From contig CAWJEG010000009.1 in the NCBI GenBank assembly GCA_963841845.1, forward strand, positions 124,001 through 188,000: a DNA stretch of 64,000 bases. Direction: 5' to 3'. Shown here in pieces: positions 9,536 through 17,277 of the stretch (its first letter is position 1; the number at the start of each line of letters is the position of its first letter). The notes beneath the pieces were generated by a model that did not search any database, was not told the origin of the DNA, and saw only the letters and a list, made by a program, of their open reading frames with translations. The translations under genes were made by a program, and so were the position numbers. The stretch comes from CAVVGZ01 sp963841845. GTDB lineage: Bacteria > Chloroflexota > Anaerolineae > Anaerolineales > Anaerolineaceae.

Positions 9536-10231
9536 TTAATCATTGACAATTTGTCCGTCCAACATGTGGATGACCCGGTCTACATACTGTTCCATGCGGG
9601 GATCATGGGTGACCAGGAAAAGGGTGCGTCCCTGGTTGTGTAATTCAGCCAGGATATTCATGATGACAGTGCCGCTTTTTGTATCCAGGTTTCCGGTAGG
9701 CTCATCTGCCAGGATGATGGGAGGATCATTGGCCAGGGCGCGTGCAATGGCGATACGCTGCTGCTGGCCGCCGGAGAGCTGTGTTGGGCGGTGGTAGAGC
9801 CGGTCTTCAAGCCCGACATCTTTAAGGAGCTGACGGGCGCGCTCGTTACGGGCTTTCCTGGAAATGCCATTCAGGCGCAATGGCAAAGCAACATTATCTA
9901 ATGCATTCATGGATGGGATCAGGTTGAAAGTTTGAAAAATAAAACCAACCATTTTCCGGCGGTAAATTGCTATTTCGTGTTCATCGAGGGTGTTTATATT
10001 CATATCTCCTACCCGGATATTTCCGGTCGAGGGGCGATCTAAACCCCCCAGGATATGCATCAGGGTACTTTTGCCAGAACCGGAAGGGCCCATGGTGGCG
10101 ATGAATGCCCCTTTCTCAATCTCCAGGCTGACGCCGTTCAGGGCCCGAACCTGGACTTCTTCATCCATTACATAAACCTTGGTAAGGTCCTCTATTTTTA
10201 TAAAGTCCCTGATGGGTATAAACGGGGTCAT
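9536..10231 (-). CDS. ABC transporter ATP-binding protein, MacB/LolD type
   Basis: A 231-residue ATPase with Walker A GPSGSGKST, signature LSGGQQQR, Walker B ILADEPTGNLD and a switch histidine in LVTHDP, all typical of the LolD/MacB/FtsE class. Its ATG overlaps the TGA of the Yip1-like gene by four bases (ATGA), so the two are translationally coupled. It powers the FtsX-type permease encoded downstream at 6524-7829. Members of this class drive mechanical work across the membrane and often export peptides, antibiotics or lipoproteins. Confidence 0.93.
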   Translation of the reverse strand: MTPFIPIRDFIKIEDLTKVYVMDEEVQVRALNGVSLEIEKGAFIATMGPSGSGKSTLMHILGGLDRPSTGNIRVGDMNINTLDEHEIAIYRRKMVGFIFQTFNLIPSMNALDNVALPLRLNGISRKARNERARQLLKDVGLEDRLYHRPTQLSGGQQQRIAIARALANDPPIILADEPTGNLDTKSGTVIMNILAELHNQGRTLFLVTHDPRMEQYVDRVIHMLDGQIVND

Positions 10232-11220
10232 CGCATTGGTACCACTGAACCAAGGCTCAAATTGATGTTAGAAAGCATATTTATTCCCATCCCCAGCAGG
10301 GACTGCAGGATCAGGATAATCCCGACACTCAACAATGTGATGGCCAGGGATTTTTTTCTGGAAAACCCTCCCCAGAGGCCAATTCCAATGGCTAACAGCC
10401 CAACCTCCCAGAAGAAATACAGGTCAATATGGGAAAGAAGATGCTGGATGAAAACGCTGCCGTTACCGGAGGAAGAAATTAATCCGGAGAGGCCGGCTTT
10501 TTGGATAGTTTTTCCACCCAGGATGAAATAAATAATTTGGATAAGGCTGCGAACCGCCTGCGGAACGCTTGCCCAGGCAGCAAGGTTTAATGCCATTACG
10601 GCGCTGCTGAGACCGCCAAGGGCCAGGGAGAAGAGGTTGATTAACACGCCCAGAAGAACCCAGACAATTAGAAAGCCGGACAGGGATGCCAGCATGGAAA
10701 GAACAGGACTGGTGGTAACCACTGTGCTGGTTGTGGCGGCTTTGGACGTGCTGGTTGAGGCTGCACCGGGTATTCCCCCAATCGCTCCACCGGGGAAACC
10801 GCCCATATCACCCGGGGGTGGACCCCCATCACCAAATGACGGCATGAATTGTCCGCCTTGTGCACCACCGCCTCCAGCGGCCTGGGAAGAGTTATTAGAC
10901 TGCCTTGAAGAAGATGAGGATGAGGAGGATGTCCTGACTGACGCTACGGGAGTGGGAGTCACCAAAGAACTCAGGGCGATTGCCGAGGAGGTACTGGCTT
11001 CCTTTTTGGCGCTCCATGCAGACAGCAAGCTGACAAGCAAAGTAAAAGCGATGATTAGGATAATTGGTGTAATCCAGGTTCTTTTTCTGCCTTGTTTTAC
11101 AATCCATTGGAAAGCTAGTTTTGGATGGAGAATAACCTGCGGAATTATTTCAAAATGAAATTCAAACTTCTTTGGTTTGCCGTTTCGGTTCTGCTCGATA
11201 GGGTTTGTCTCTGATGTCAT
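10228..11220 (-). CDS. Yip1-domain membrane protein with Gly/Pro-rich loop
   Basis: A 330-residue membrane protein with TM1 near residues 50-70, four further hydrophobic segments between about 180 and 325, and a long low-complexity loop between (about 85-170). The loop has runs of Ser, then GGGGAQGGQFMPSFGDGG and repeated GGxPG units. The helical part (LNLAAWASVPQAVRSLIQII) has the layout of Yip1 proteins. Bacterial Yip1 proteins often accompany ABC exporters of the MacB kind, with unknown role. It is the second gene of the operon, 107 bases after the response regulator. Confidence 0.7.
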   Translation of the reverse strand: MTSETNPIEQNRNGKPKKFEFHFEIIPQVILHPKLAFQWIVKQGRKRTWITPIILIIAFTLLVSLLSAWSAKKEASTSSAIALSSLVTPTPVASVRTSSSSSSSSRQSNNSSQAAGGGGAQGGQFMPSFGDGGPPPGDMGGFPGGAIGGIPGAASTSTSKAATTSTVVTTSPVLSMLASLSGFLIVWVLLGVLINLFSLALGGLSSAVMALNLAAWASVPQAVRSLIQIIYFILGGKTIQKAGLSGLISSSGNGSVFIQHLLSHIDLYFFWEVGLLAIGIGLWGGFSRKKSLAITLLSVGIILILQSLLGMGINMLSNINLSLGSVVPMR

Positions 11221-11327
11221 GTTATTCTACCTCTAGGGGTAGTATAACGTTTGCACCCTTCATCGGATATTACAGTTTAGTAATATCCGGGGATCGGACT
11301 CGTGATGCAATATGATCACAGGGAATA

Positions 11328-12038
11328 TCAGGAAATGATGCGGTAGCCAACACCCGGAACCGTCATAATCAGGCTGGGATGGGCTGGGTCCTGCTCCAGT
11401 TTCTCACGAAGGCGGCGGATGTATACCGATATGGCCAGATTATCACTGGAATCCTCGCTGGTGGAACCCCATAATACATCTACCAGCTGGGTACGTCTGA
11501 CTGTTTCCCCTGGATGTTTGGCCATTCGCAAGAAGATGCGGTATTCGGTGGGAGTAAGCAGGATTTCATTGCTGTTACGGGAAATGGTGGCGCTCATGAG
11601 ATCGATGGTCAGATCCTGGATGTAGATCTGTTTTGTATCTGATGCTGAATACTCTCCATAGGCCCGGCGGAAGAGGGCGTGGATCCTGGCGGATAATTCG
11701 TGGGGATTATAGGGTTTGGTCATATAATCATCAGCACCGTTTTCAAGGCCATGCACTTTGTAAGTATCCTCGTCATGAACGGTCAGGATCAGAATAGGCT
11801 GGTGGCAGCCAAGAGTACGTAACTGACGACAAAAATCAAAACCAGAACCATCCGGCAGGCGCACATCGAGAATGACCAGGTGAGGCAGGTCCTTCTGAAA
11901 GGAGGCAATTCCTTTCCCACCGGTACTTTCAACCATCACCTGGAACCCCTCGGATGCCAGCTGGTCATGCAGACTGCGGGAAACAGCAGGGTCATCTTCG
12001 ATGACCAGGATTTTTTGAGGTTGGGAATATGGACCCAT
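11328..12038 (-). CDS. OmpR/PhoB-family response regulator
   Basis: A 236-residue regulator. The receiver domain has the acidic pair D15-D16, phospho-acceptor D58 in HLVILDVRLPDG and conserved K108 in MTKPY. The C-terminal winged helix carries LLTPTEYRIF, an R-T-Q-L-V-D-V-L-W recognition region and a VPGVGYRI end, all standard for the OmpR family. It begins the minus-strand export locus whose last gene is the sensor kinase. The upstream 120 bases separate it from the divergent ABC-F promoter and presumably hold its own promoter. Confidence 0.93.
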   Translation of the reverse strand: MGPYSQPQKILVIEDDPAVSRSLHDQLASEGFQVMVESTGGKGIASFQKDLPHLVILDVRLPDGSGFDFCRQLRTLGCHQPILILTVHDEDTYKVHGLENGADDYMTKPYNPHELSARIHALFRRAYGEYSASDTKQIYIQDLTIDLMSATISRNSNEILLTPTEYRIFLRMAKHPGETVRRTQLVDVLWGSTSEDSSDNLAISVYIRRLREKLEQDPAHPSLIMTVPGVGYRIIS

Positions 12039-12128
12039 GCTGAATATTATAAATGTTTATTCATTTAAGAAATACATTACAAGGTTTCAGCTATCAACCA
12101 GTCTATAAAAGTCACGAATTCGAAATAG

Positions 12129-12134
12129 TATAAT
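12129..12134 (+). promoter_or_regulatory. Candidate -10 box of the ABC-F leader transcript
   Basis: A perfect TATAAT lies about 150 bases before the ABC-F start codon and places a transcript start near 12141, just ahead of the leader ORF. The -35 region is weak (TAAAAG at a 17-base distance), so this is a candidate only. Confidence 0.45.
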
Positions 12135-12163
12135 ATGTGATGCTTAATACTTTTCACCGGGAA

Positions 12164-12235
12164 GTGATCGTGCAAAGGACAGGCTGCAAGAATTATTGCA
12201 CCAGGCAGGGTTCAGAACCCGCTGAATCAATTTAG
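12164..12235 (+). CDS. Putative leader peptide upstream of ABC-F gene
   Basis: A short ORF that starts with GTG at 12164 or, in the same frame, GTG at 12170, the latter with GGAAG six bases before it. It encodes about 21-23 residues beginning VQRTGCKNYC and ends with TAG at 12233-12235, three bases before the stem of an intrinsic terminator. A leader ORF that stops next to a terminator in front of an ABC-F gene matches the architecture of ribosome-mediated attenuation known for vmlR, msrD-like and lmo0919-like genes. Translation of the peptide is inferred. Confidence 0.45.
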   Translation: MIVQRTGCKNYCTRQGSEPAESI

Positions 12236-12238
12236 CAG

Positions 12239-12262
12239 CCGGGGGCAGCAACCCCGGTTTTT
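12239..12262 (+). terminator. Intrinsic terminator/attenuator before the ABC-F gene
   Basis: CCGGGG (12239-12244) pairs with CCCCGG (12252-12257) around a seven-base loop and is followed by five T, then CC and four more T. It ends 25 bases before the ABC-F start codon and has no gene in front of it to terminate, which is why I read it as an attenuator. Upstream segments such as GTGCAA/TTGCAC and GGGTT/AACCC could form competing hairpins. Confidence 0.7.
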
Positions 12263-12287
12263 CCTTTTAGACTCAGGCAGCGGTAAC

Positions 12288-13925
12288 ATGTTAACTGTAA
12301 ACAAAATATGCAAATCCTATGGCATCGAAATGGTTCTAAAGGATATCTGTATTAATATTAATAGGGGGGAAAGGGTTGGGTTGGTTGGACCTAACGGCAG
12401 CGGTAAATCGACCTTGCTGCGGATTATTGCCGGGTGTGAGGTCCCTGATTCAGGGACAGTCGTATTCAATCCACTGGATTTGCGCATAGGATATTTGCCC
12501 CAGGGAATAGTAGCAGCAGAGGGTCAAAGCCTGGGCAGCTACCTGCGGGGTGGGTACGGTGATCTGATGGATTTGAATCTGTCCCTGGAAGAAGCCGCAG
12601 GAAAAATTGCAGAAAAGCCGGATGATCCGGAACTGCAGGTTGAATATGACCACATCCTGGCTGCTTTGCAAAGCTCCACGAATTGGATGATCGGGACAAG
12701 ACGGTTTCTGGCAGCTTTGGAACTGGAACAATTTCCCCTTGATACACCGGTTAACATTCTCAGCGGCGGTCAGAAAACCCGGTTGATGCTGGCAGGACTG
12801 CTGGCTTCCAGACCGCAGCTCCTGGTACTTGATGAACCAACCAACCACCTTGATATAGCCATGCTGGAATGGCTGGAAGAGTGGCTGTTAAGTTTTCGAG
12901 GCGGAGTCCTGGTGGTTTCCCATGACAGGGCATTCCTGGATACCATTTGTACAGGAATTGTAGATCTTAATCCTGTAACGCACTGCGCCCAGACCTATGC
13001 CGGAGGATACAGTGATTATCTTGTCCAGAAACAGGGTGAACTTGAAAAGGAGCGCCAGGACTTTTCTGACCAGCAGGAGGAAATTGCCCGGCTTAAAACT
13101 GCAGCAGCACATATGCGGGGATTGGCAACGTTCCGCAAGGGAGGAAAAGCTGACAGTGGAGACAAGTTTGAGCGAGGCTTTTTTGCGGACCGTTCACGGG
13201 GCACAATCGGGCGGGCACGCAATATCGAAGGGCAGCTGGATCACCTGCTGAATGAGAATAAACTGCAAAAACCCCGGCTTTCCTGGCAGATGAGGGCAGA
13301 TTTTGATGAGGTTCCGGAGAGCGGGAAGATTGTATTATCCCTTGAGGATGTCAGTGTGGGATATGGGAATACCATTTTGCTGCATGACCTAAACCTGACC
13401 CTGATCCATAAATGGCGGGTAGTGCTGGTTGGTGAAAATGGTTGTGGAAAAACCAGCCTGCTGCGGACCATTACCGGGGAGATACCTGCCCTCAATGGAA
13501 ATTTAAGGCTGGGCTCTAATGTACGACCGGGATACATGGCACAGGAACAGGAGGACCTTGATCCTGTATTGACTGTACTGGAAACAGCTGCACAATACCG
13601 CTCCAAATCGGATACGGATGTGCGCACCTTCCTACATAAATTCCTGTTTAGCGGGGATGATGTCTTCCTTCCGGTAGGCAACCTCTCCTTTGGTGAGCGT
13701 ACCCGACTCTCACTGGCTTGCCTTGTGGCACGCGGCTGCAATTTTTTGCTGCTGGATGAGCCCATCAACCACCTGGACATACCCTCCAGGGTGCGATTTG
13801 AGCAGACCCTAAGGGGCTTTGAAGGCAGTATTCTGGCAGTTGTGCATGACCGATATTTTATCTCCGGATTTGCCACTCACCTTTGGGAGGTTAAGGATAG
13901 AACCATCCACTCGAGAGATTTTTGA
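12288..13925 (+). CDS. ABC-F family ATPase (ribosome-associated)
   Basis: A 545-residue soluble protein with two ABC domains and no membrane segment. Domain 1 has GPNGSGKST, LSGGQKTRLMLA and LVLDEPTNHLD. A charged linker of about 80 residues follows. Domain 2 has GENGCGKTS, the slightly altered signature LSFGERTRLSLA and LLLDEPINHLD. ABC-F proteins act on the ribosome, either rescuing it from antibiotics or tuning translation. The attenuator-like leader in front suggests an antibiotic-inducible resistance type rather than a housekeeping EttA type, but sequence alone does not prove this. Confidence 0.9.
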   Translation: MLTVNKICKSYGIEMVLKDICININRGERVGLVGPNGSGKSTLLRIIAGCEVPDSGTVVFNPLDLRIGYLPQGIVAAEGQSLGSYLRGGYGDLMDLNLSLEEAAGKIAEKPDDPELQVEYDHILAALQSSTNWMIGTRRFLAALELEQFPLDTPVNILSGGQKTRLMLAGLLASRPQLLVLDEPTNHLDIAMLEWLEEWLLSFRGGVLVVSHDRAFLDTICTGIVDLNPVTHCAQTYAGGYSDYLVQKQGELEKERQDFSDQQEEIARLKTAAAHMRGLATFRKGGKADSGDKFERGFFADRSRGTIGRARNIEGQLDHLLNENKLQKPRLSWQMRADFDEVPESGKIVLSLEDVSVGYGNTILLHDLNLTLIHKWRVVLVGENGCGKTSLLRTITGEIPALNGNLRLGSNVRPGYMAQEQEDLDPVLTVLETAAQYRSKSDTDVRTFLHKFLFSGDDVFLPVGNLSFGERTRLSLACLVARGCNFLLLDEPINHLDIPSRVRFEQTLRGFEGSILAVVHDRYFISGFATHLWEVKDRTIHSRDF

Positions 13926-13986
13926 AGAAGGCCGCTAATTATCTTTCTGCCTGCTGTCCGGTTTCAATTATGCTGTTTTTTGGGGT

Positions 13987-14895
13987 TTATTCATCCGGCA
14001 GCCTGAATCCATACTTCTCCAGCACCCATTTGGGGAATTCGAAACGTACGGTTTTTTCAGGATCTACCACCTGGCAAAATCTAAGCTGGCCCACCAGACT
14101 CATGAGCATGCCGGCATCATTGAGCGGCATTTTAACAAAATCGGTTAGGAATCGGGCCATGCGCCGGGTAGCCTGGGAGGCAGCCTCGTCGAGTCCCGGG
14201 GCAGAGTAGACGGTGGCAACAACTTTATCAGTCTCCAAAAAGGGAGTGGGCAGTCCCGGGAGCGGGACGACCTTTGCTTTCAGGCGTACCTCACCGGCGG
14301 TTTCTGCTCCACAGACTACAATCTCTCCGTCTCCCATAACCGCATGCATATCCCCGCAGCCAAACAGGGCGCCCTGCACACCGGCGGTAAAGTAGACCCG
14401 TGTCCCGGCGGTTATCAGGGTACAGTCCATATTGCCACCGTGTGGCCCGGGAGTACCGTTGGGGATCCTGCCGCTGGCGGGAGCCACGCCGATTACCCCG
14501 ATCATCGGGTTAGCAGGAATTTCGATCTTTCCTTTGAAAATTACTTTGCCATCAAGATGCTCCAGGAGAACAGTTTCCATTTCTTTTATGTCTCCCCCCA
14601 GAACACCCTCACCCGGTACGGTCACCATGGTGGAGTGATCTGCCACCTTAATCTCAAGCAGGTGAACCCGCAGGATATCACCAGGCTGGACTCCTTCAAT
14701 ATATACCGGGCCGGTGGCCGGGTTGACATGGTCCCAGTCCAGAGCCTCAACCAGGTCGGATTGTGATTGAAGCTGGCCATGAAAACAGTCATGTGTTTGA
14801 ATCACTACTTCATCGCCCTGTTTGAGGCGTACTGCCTCCTTTATTCCCGGTTCAAAGGCATAGAAGACATTCTGGCGAGTGACTAATTGTGACAT
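13987..14895 (-). CDS. Acetamidase/formamidase family protein
   Basis: The 302-residue protein matches the FmdA/AmdA family over its whole length: THDCFHGQ near the start, NPATGPVYIEGVQPGD, the conserved HSTMVTVPGEGV, GPHGGNMD and FGCGDMHAVMGDGE. The family hydrolyses short amides such as formamide or acetamide to ammonia and the acid in the cytoplasm. It converges with the ABC-F gene, separated by 61 bases. Exact substrate is unknown. Confidence 0.9.
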   Translation of the reverse strand: MSQLVTRQNVFYAFEPGIKEAVRLKQGDEVVIQTHDCFHGQLQSQSDLVEALDWDHVNPATGPVYIEGVQPGDILRVHLLEIKVADHSTMVTVPGEGVLGGDIKEMETVLLEHLDGKVIFKGKIEIPANPMIGVIGVAPASGRIPNGTPGPHGGNMDCTLITAGTRVYFTAGVQGALFGCGDMHAVMGDGEIVVCGAETAGEVRLKAKVVPLPGLPTPFLETDKVVATVYSAPGLDEAASQATRRMARFLTDFVKMPLNDAGMLMSLVGQLRFCQVVDPEKTVRFEFPKWVLEKYGFRLPDE

Positions 14896-15009
14896 GTTTT
14901 TTTCCTTTTACTTTGAAAAATTTCCTGCAAATAAGCCCATTAATAAGGTAGCCACTTCCGGAAAGAACCTTGGAATGAAAAATAATTGTTTCTGTGCCAT
15001 ACCAAGGGC

Positions 15010-15666
15010 TTATTGACCGGAGAGGAGGTCCTCAAGGGGAATACCGTTGATGAAAAAACTTGCTTTCTGGACCGTGTTAAACTGCAAGGCGGTTTCTTCC
15101 AGCTGCGCCTGGATGCGTGGATTGTCACAAACACCCCCCAAGTTAAGTTCACCCCGCAGTTCGATGACAGCCTCGCCATTCTGAAGATTAATCCCGTCGA
15201 TGGTCAGGTTGGACCGGTAAAGGGCATTGTAGAGACCGGATTCGCCGTAGTACTGCTCTTTGATAGACAGCAATTCCGTGAGGGCAGCCCGGAGGACAGC
15301 GGTGGTGTGCGGGATTTCAATGTTCACCGGGACAGCACTATCCCCACAGCCAATTGCCTTGCCTGATATACCCCCATCCTCCATTGCCACCAGGAAGATT
15401 TTTAAAATTAATGGGTATTCAGTTGATAACGGATTTTCTACAGATGTTGGGGCAGGTGTAATTACCGGTTTAGGGGAGGAAGTGCTGGACATTATTACCG
15501 GCGTAGATGATGAGGCAGACTGCGTTGGACTGGGTACCCTTATCGTCGCAGTTGGCAGAAGAGTGGGTTCTGTTTTCGCCGGAAGATTGCAGGCGGGCAG
15601 AAGCAGGATGATTGTTAATATAAAAACGAATTGGGTTTTTCGCCAGAATATGGATATCATGCTCAA
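15010..15666 (-). CDS. GerMN-domain lipoprotein
   Basis: A 218-residue lipoprotein with signal helix FVFILTIILLLPAC, giving lipobox LPAC, then a Ser/Thr/Pro linker (about residues 30-75). The C-terminal region (about 85-215) includes LRAALTELLSIKEQY, INLQNGEAVIELRGELNLGG and a Cys-Asp-Asn-Pro segment, the pattern of GerMN (sporulation and spore germination) domains. Such domains appear in many non-sporulating envelope proteins and probably bind peptidoglycan-related partners. An alternative start two codons downstream is possible. Confidence 0.75.
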   Translation of the reverse strand: MSMISIFWRKTQFVFILTIILLLPACNLPAKTEPTLLPTATIRVPSPTQSASSSTPVIMSSTSSPKPVITPAPTSVENPLSTEYPLILKIFLVAMEDGGISGKAIGCGDSAVPVNIEIPHTTAVLRAALTELLSIKEQYYGESGLYNALYRSNLTIDGINLQNGEAVIELRGELNLGGVCDNPRIQAQLEETALQFNTVQKASFFINGIPLEDLLSGQ

Positions 15667-15820
15667 CCTGAAAATTATTTCATTATTTCAATTATCCATT
15701 AATAACAACTCCACGCACGATTCATTTTGACGTGGCTTTCTTGAAAACCATCCTTATCTTAGGTCCAGTGGATATATTGATATATTTTGTTGACGTCTAT
15801 ATAGGTATGCAGTGAATGGA

Positions 15821-16069
15821 TTAGCGGAGAAGTCGCAATACCAACAGCAAAATTACAGCACCAACAAAAGCAGCAATGATGCTTCCCACCATGCCTGATC
15901 CGATGGAAATACCCAGCACCCCAAACAGCCATCCCCCTACGAATGCTCCCAGGATACCCACTAAAATTTTTCCAATAAGGCCCATGTGTATACCGGTCAC
16001 AAGAATATCCGCCAGAAAACCAGCAATGCCGCCGACAATAATCCATGTAATAATATTCGTCAAAGTCAT
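15821..16069 (-). CDS. GlsB/YeaQ/YmgE-family membrane protein
   Basis: A small membrane protein of 82 residues with three glycine-rich hydrophobic helices (WIIVGGIAGFLADIL, ILVGILGAFVGGWLFGVLG, IIAAFVGAVILLLVL), the standard layout of the family. The ATG at 16069 is preceded by GGAGG at ideal distance, so the longer frame to 16084 is rejected. The family was once called transglycosylase-associated; members are stress-induced and their function is unclear. Confidence 0.85.
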   Translation of the reverse strand: MTLTNIITWIIVGGIAGFLADILVTGIHMGLIGKILVGILGAFVGGWLFGVLGISIGSGMVGSIIAAFVGAVILLLVLRLLR

Positions 16070-16314
16070 TTTATTCCTCCTCAAATGAGATTCATTATGA
16101 GTATAGCATTTTTCGGCAGATATTGGATTTTCAACTCCGGTAAGAGCGGATTTTCAATTTTAGTTTCTTTTGATTCATAAAGTCAAATATTAAATCACAA
16201 GATGGGGTACATGCAAATTCTTGGGCAACTATTAAGGCAATGGCCCATAAAGGGTATGATGGAATCCATTCCGGAATAAACCGGGCGAGCACTGGGGATT
16301 TAGGAAAAATGCTT

Positions 16315-16378
16315 TTGCAATTTTATTAATAATCGTGTTAGAATATATAGAAACATATTCTAAAGATAATCATTATCT
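16315..16378 (+). promoter_or_regulatory. Promoter and double operator of the perR-like gene
   Basis: TTGCAA (16315-16320) and TAGAAT (16339-16344) with an 18-base spacer form a plausible promoter. The -10 box lies inside an inverted repeat TTAGAATAT-N8-ATATTCTAA (16338-16363). Immediately after it comes the perfect 7-1-7 palindrome AGATAAT-C-ATTATCT (16364-16378), the exact geometry of Fur and PerR boxes, ending two bases before the start codon. A regulator bound here would block polymerase, so the gene is probably autoregulated. Confidence 0.75.
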
Positions 16379-16380
16379 AT

Positions 16381-16833
16381 ATGAAAATTGATCCTGAACA
16401 GCGTTACAACATTCTTCTAACTAAACTGAAACAACGTAACTGCCGGATTACATCACACCGCCTGGCATTGATCCGGATGCTGGCTGTGTCCGAAGGACAT
16501 CCCAATGCCGCCGGGCTTTACGACCAGCTGCGTTTGCAATTCCCTACCGTCAGCCGGGCGACCATCTATAAAACCCTGGCGCTTCTCAAAGAAGAGGGGG
16601 AGGTGCTGGAAATTGACCTGCATTCCGAGAGTCACTATGACGGTAATAAGCCTTACCCCCATCCTCACCTGATATGCAGCCGATGCAGCAGGATCCTGGA
16701 CGGTGATGAAGTAATATTCATCGACAGGTTGAACCAGGAGATAAAGGAAAAATACGACTTCCGGGTAGAGCAGTCCCAACTGCTATTCTATGGAATTTGT
16801 GCAGAGTGTTGGTCTAAAAACCAGCAAGATTAA
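16381..16833 (+). CDS. perR: Fur-family regulator, PerR-like
   Basis: A 150-residue Fur-family protein: winged helix with CRITSHRLALIRML and VSRATIYKTLALLKEEG, then a metal-binding region with YPHPHLICSRCSRI and a C-terminal CAEC pair. The two CxxC pairs make the structural zinc site. PerR rather than Fur is inferred because katG and rubrerythrin lie directly downstream and because of the operators in its own promoter. There is no clear ribosome site between the predicted transcript start and the ATG, so the message may have a very short leader. Confidence 0.85.
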   Translation: MKIDPEQRYNILLTKLKQRNCRITSHRLALIRMLAVSEGHPNAAGLYDQLRLQFPTVSRATIYKTLALLKEEGEVLEIDLHSESHYDGNKPYPHPHLICSRCSRILDGDEVIFIDRLNQEIKEKYDFRVEQSQLLFYGICAECWSKNQQD

Positions 16834-17277
16834 TTCCTGTGACATAAGAAAAAATCATTATCAACTCAGATTCCACGAAATATCCTTTTCAAGAGGTATA
16901 TGAACAAAGGCTTCCACGAAAAAAACACCCCAAAAAACATCTTACCCCGTTTTTGAATTTTAGTTGGGCCGAGTCAAATCGTTTCCAACACCCGATTTTA
17001 TGAAATGGATCGTTAAGAATGGTATGAAATGTAGGAAGCAATGCTAAAGTTTAGTGGGTTCCGTTAAAAACTTCACCCATTGGGGGTGAAAATGTTGGCA
17101 ATAACTATCAGACGTGGAATTTGATAATTTTTGGGGAGGTGAACGATAGCGATAATAATGATGTCAAAACTCTTTAATAATACCGGTAATTATCAGCTAA
17201 CAGCACCCTTTTCACTAAAAAGGGTAACCTGGATACCTACTATCTATCAATTGAAACCATAAAAAGGAGAAAATTCT
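16834..17277. other. Intergenic region before katG with two inverted repeats
   Basis: 444 bases without a gene. Two hairpin-capable repeats are visible: TTCACCC-N5-GGGTGAA (17072-17090) and ACCCTTTT-N5-AAAAGGGT (17205-17225). TACCGGTA (17181-17188) is an even palindrome flanked by AT-rich arms, and GATAATAATGATG near 17151 only loosely resembles a Fur box. A strong AGGAG precedes katG. Any of these may be operators for peroxide control; none matches the perR box well. Confidence 0.4.
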
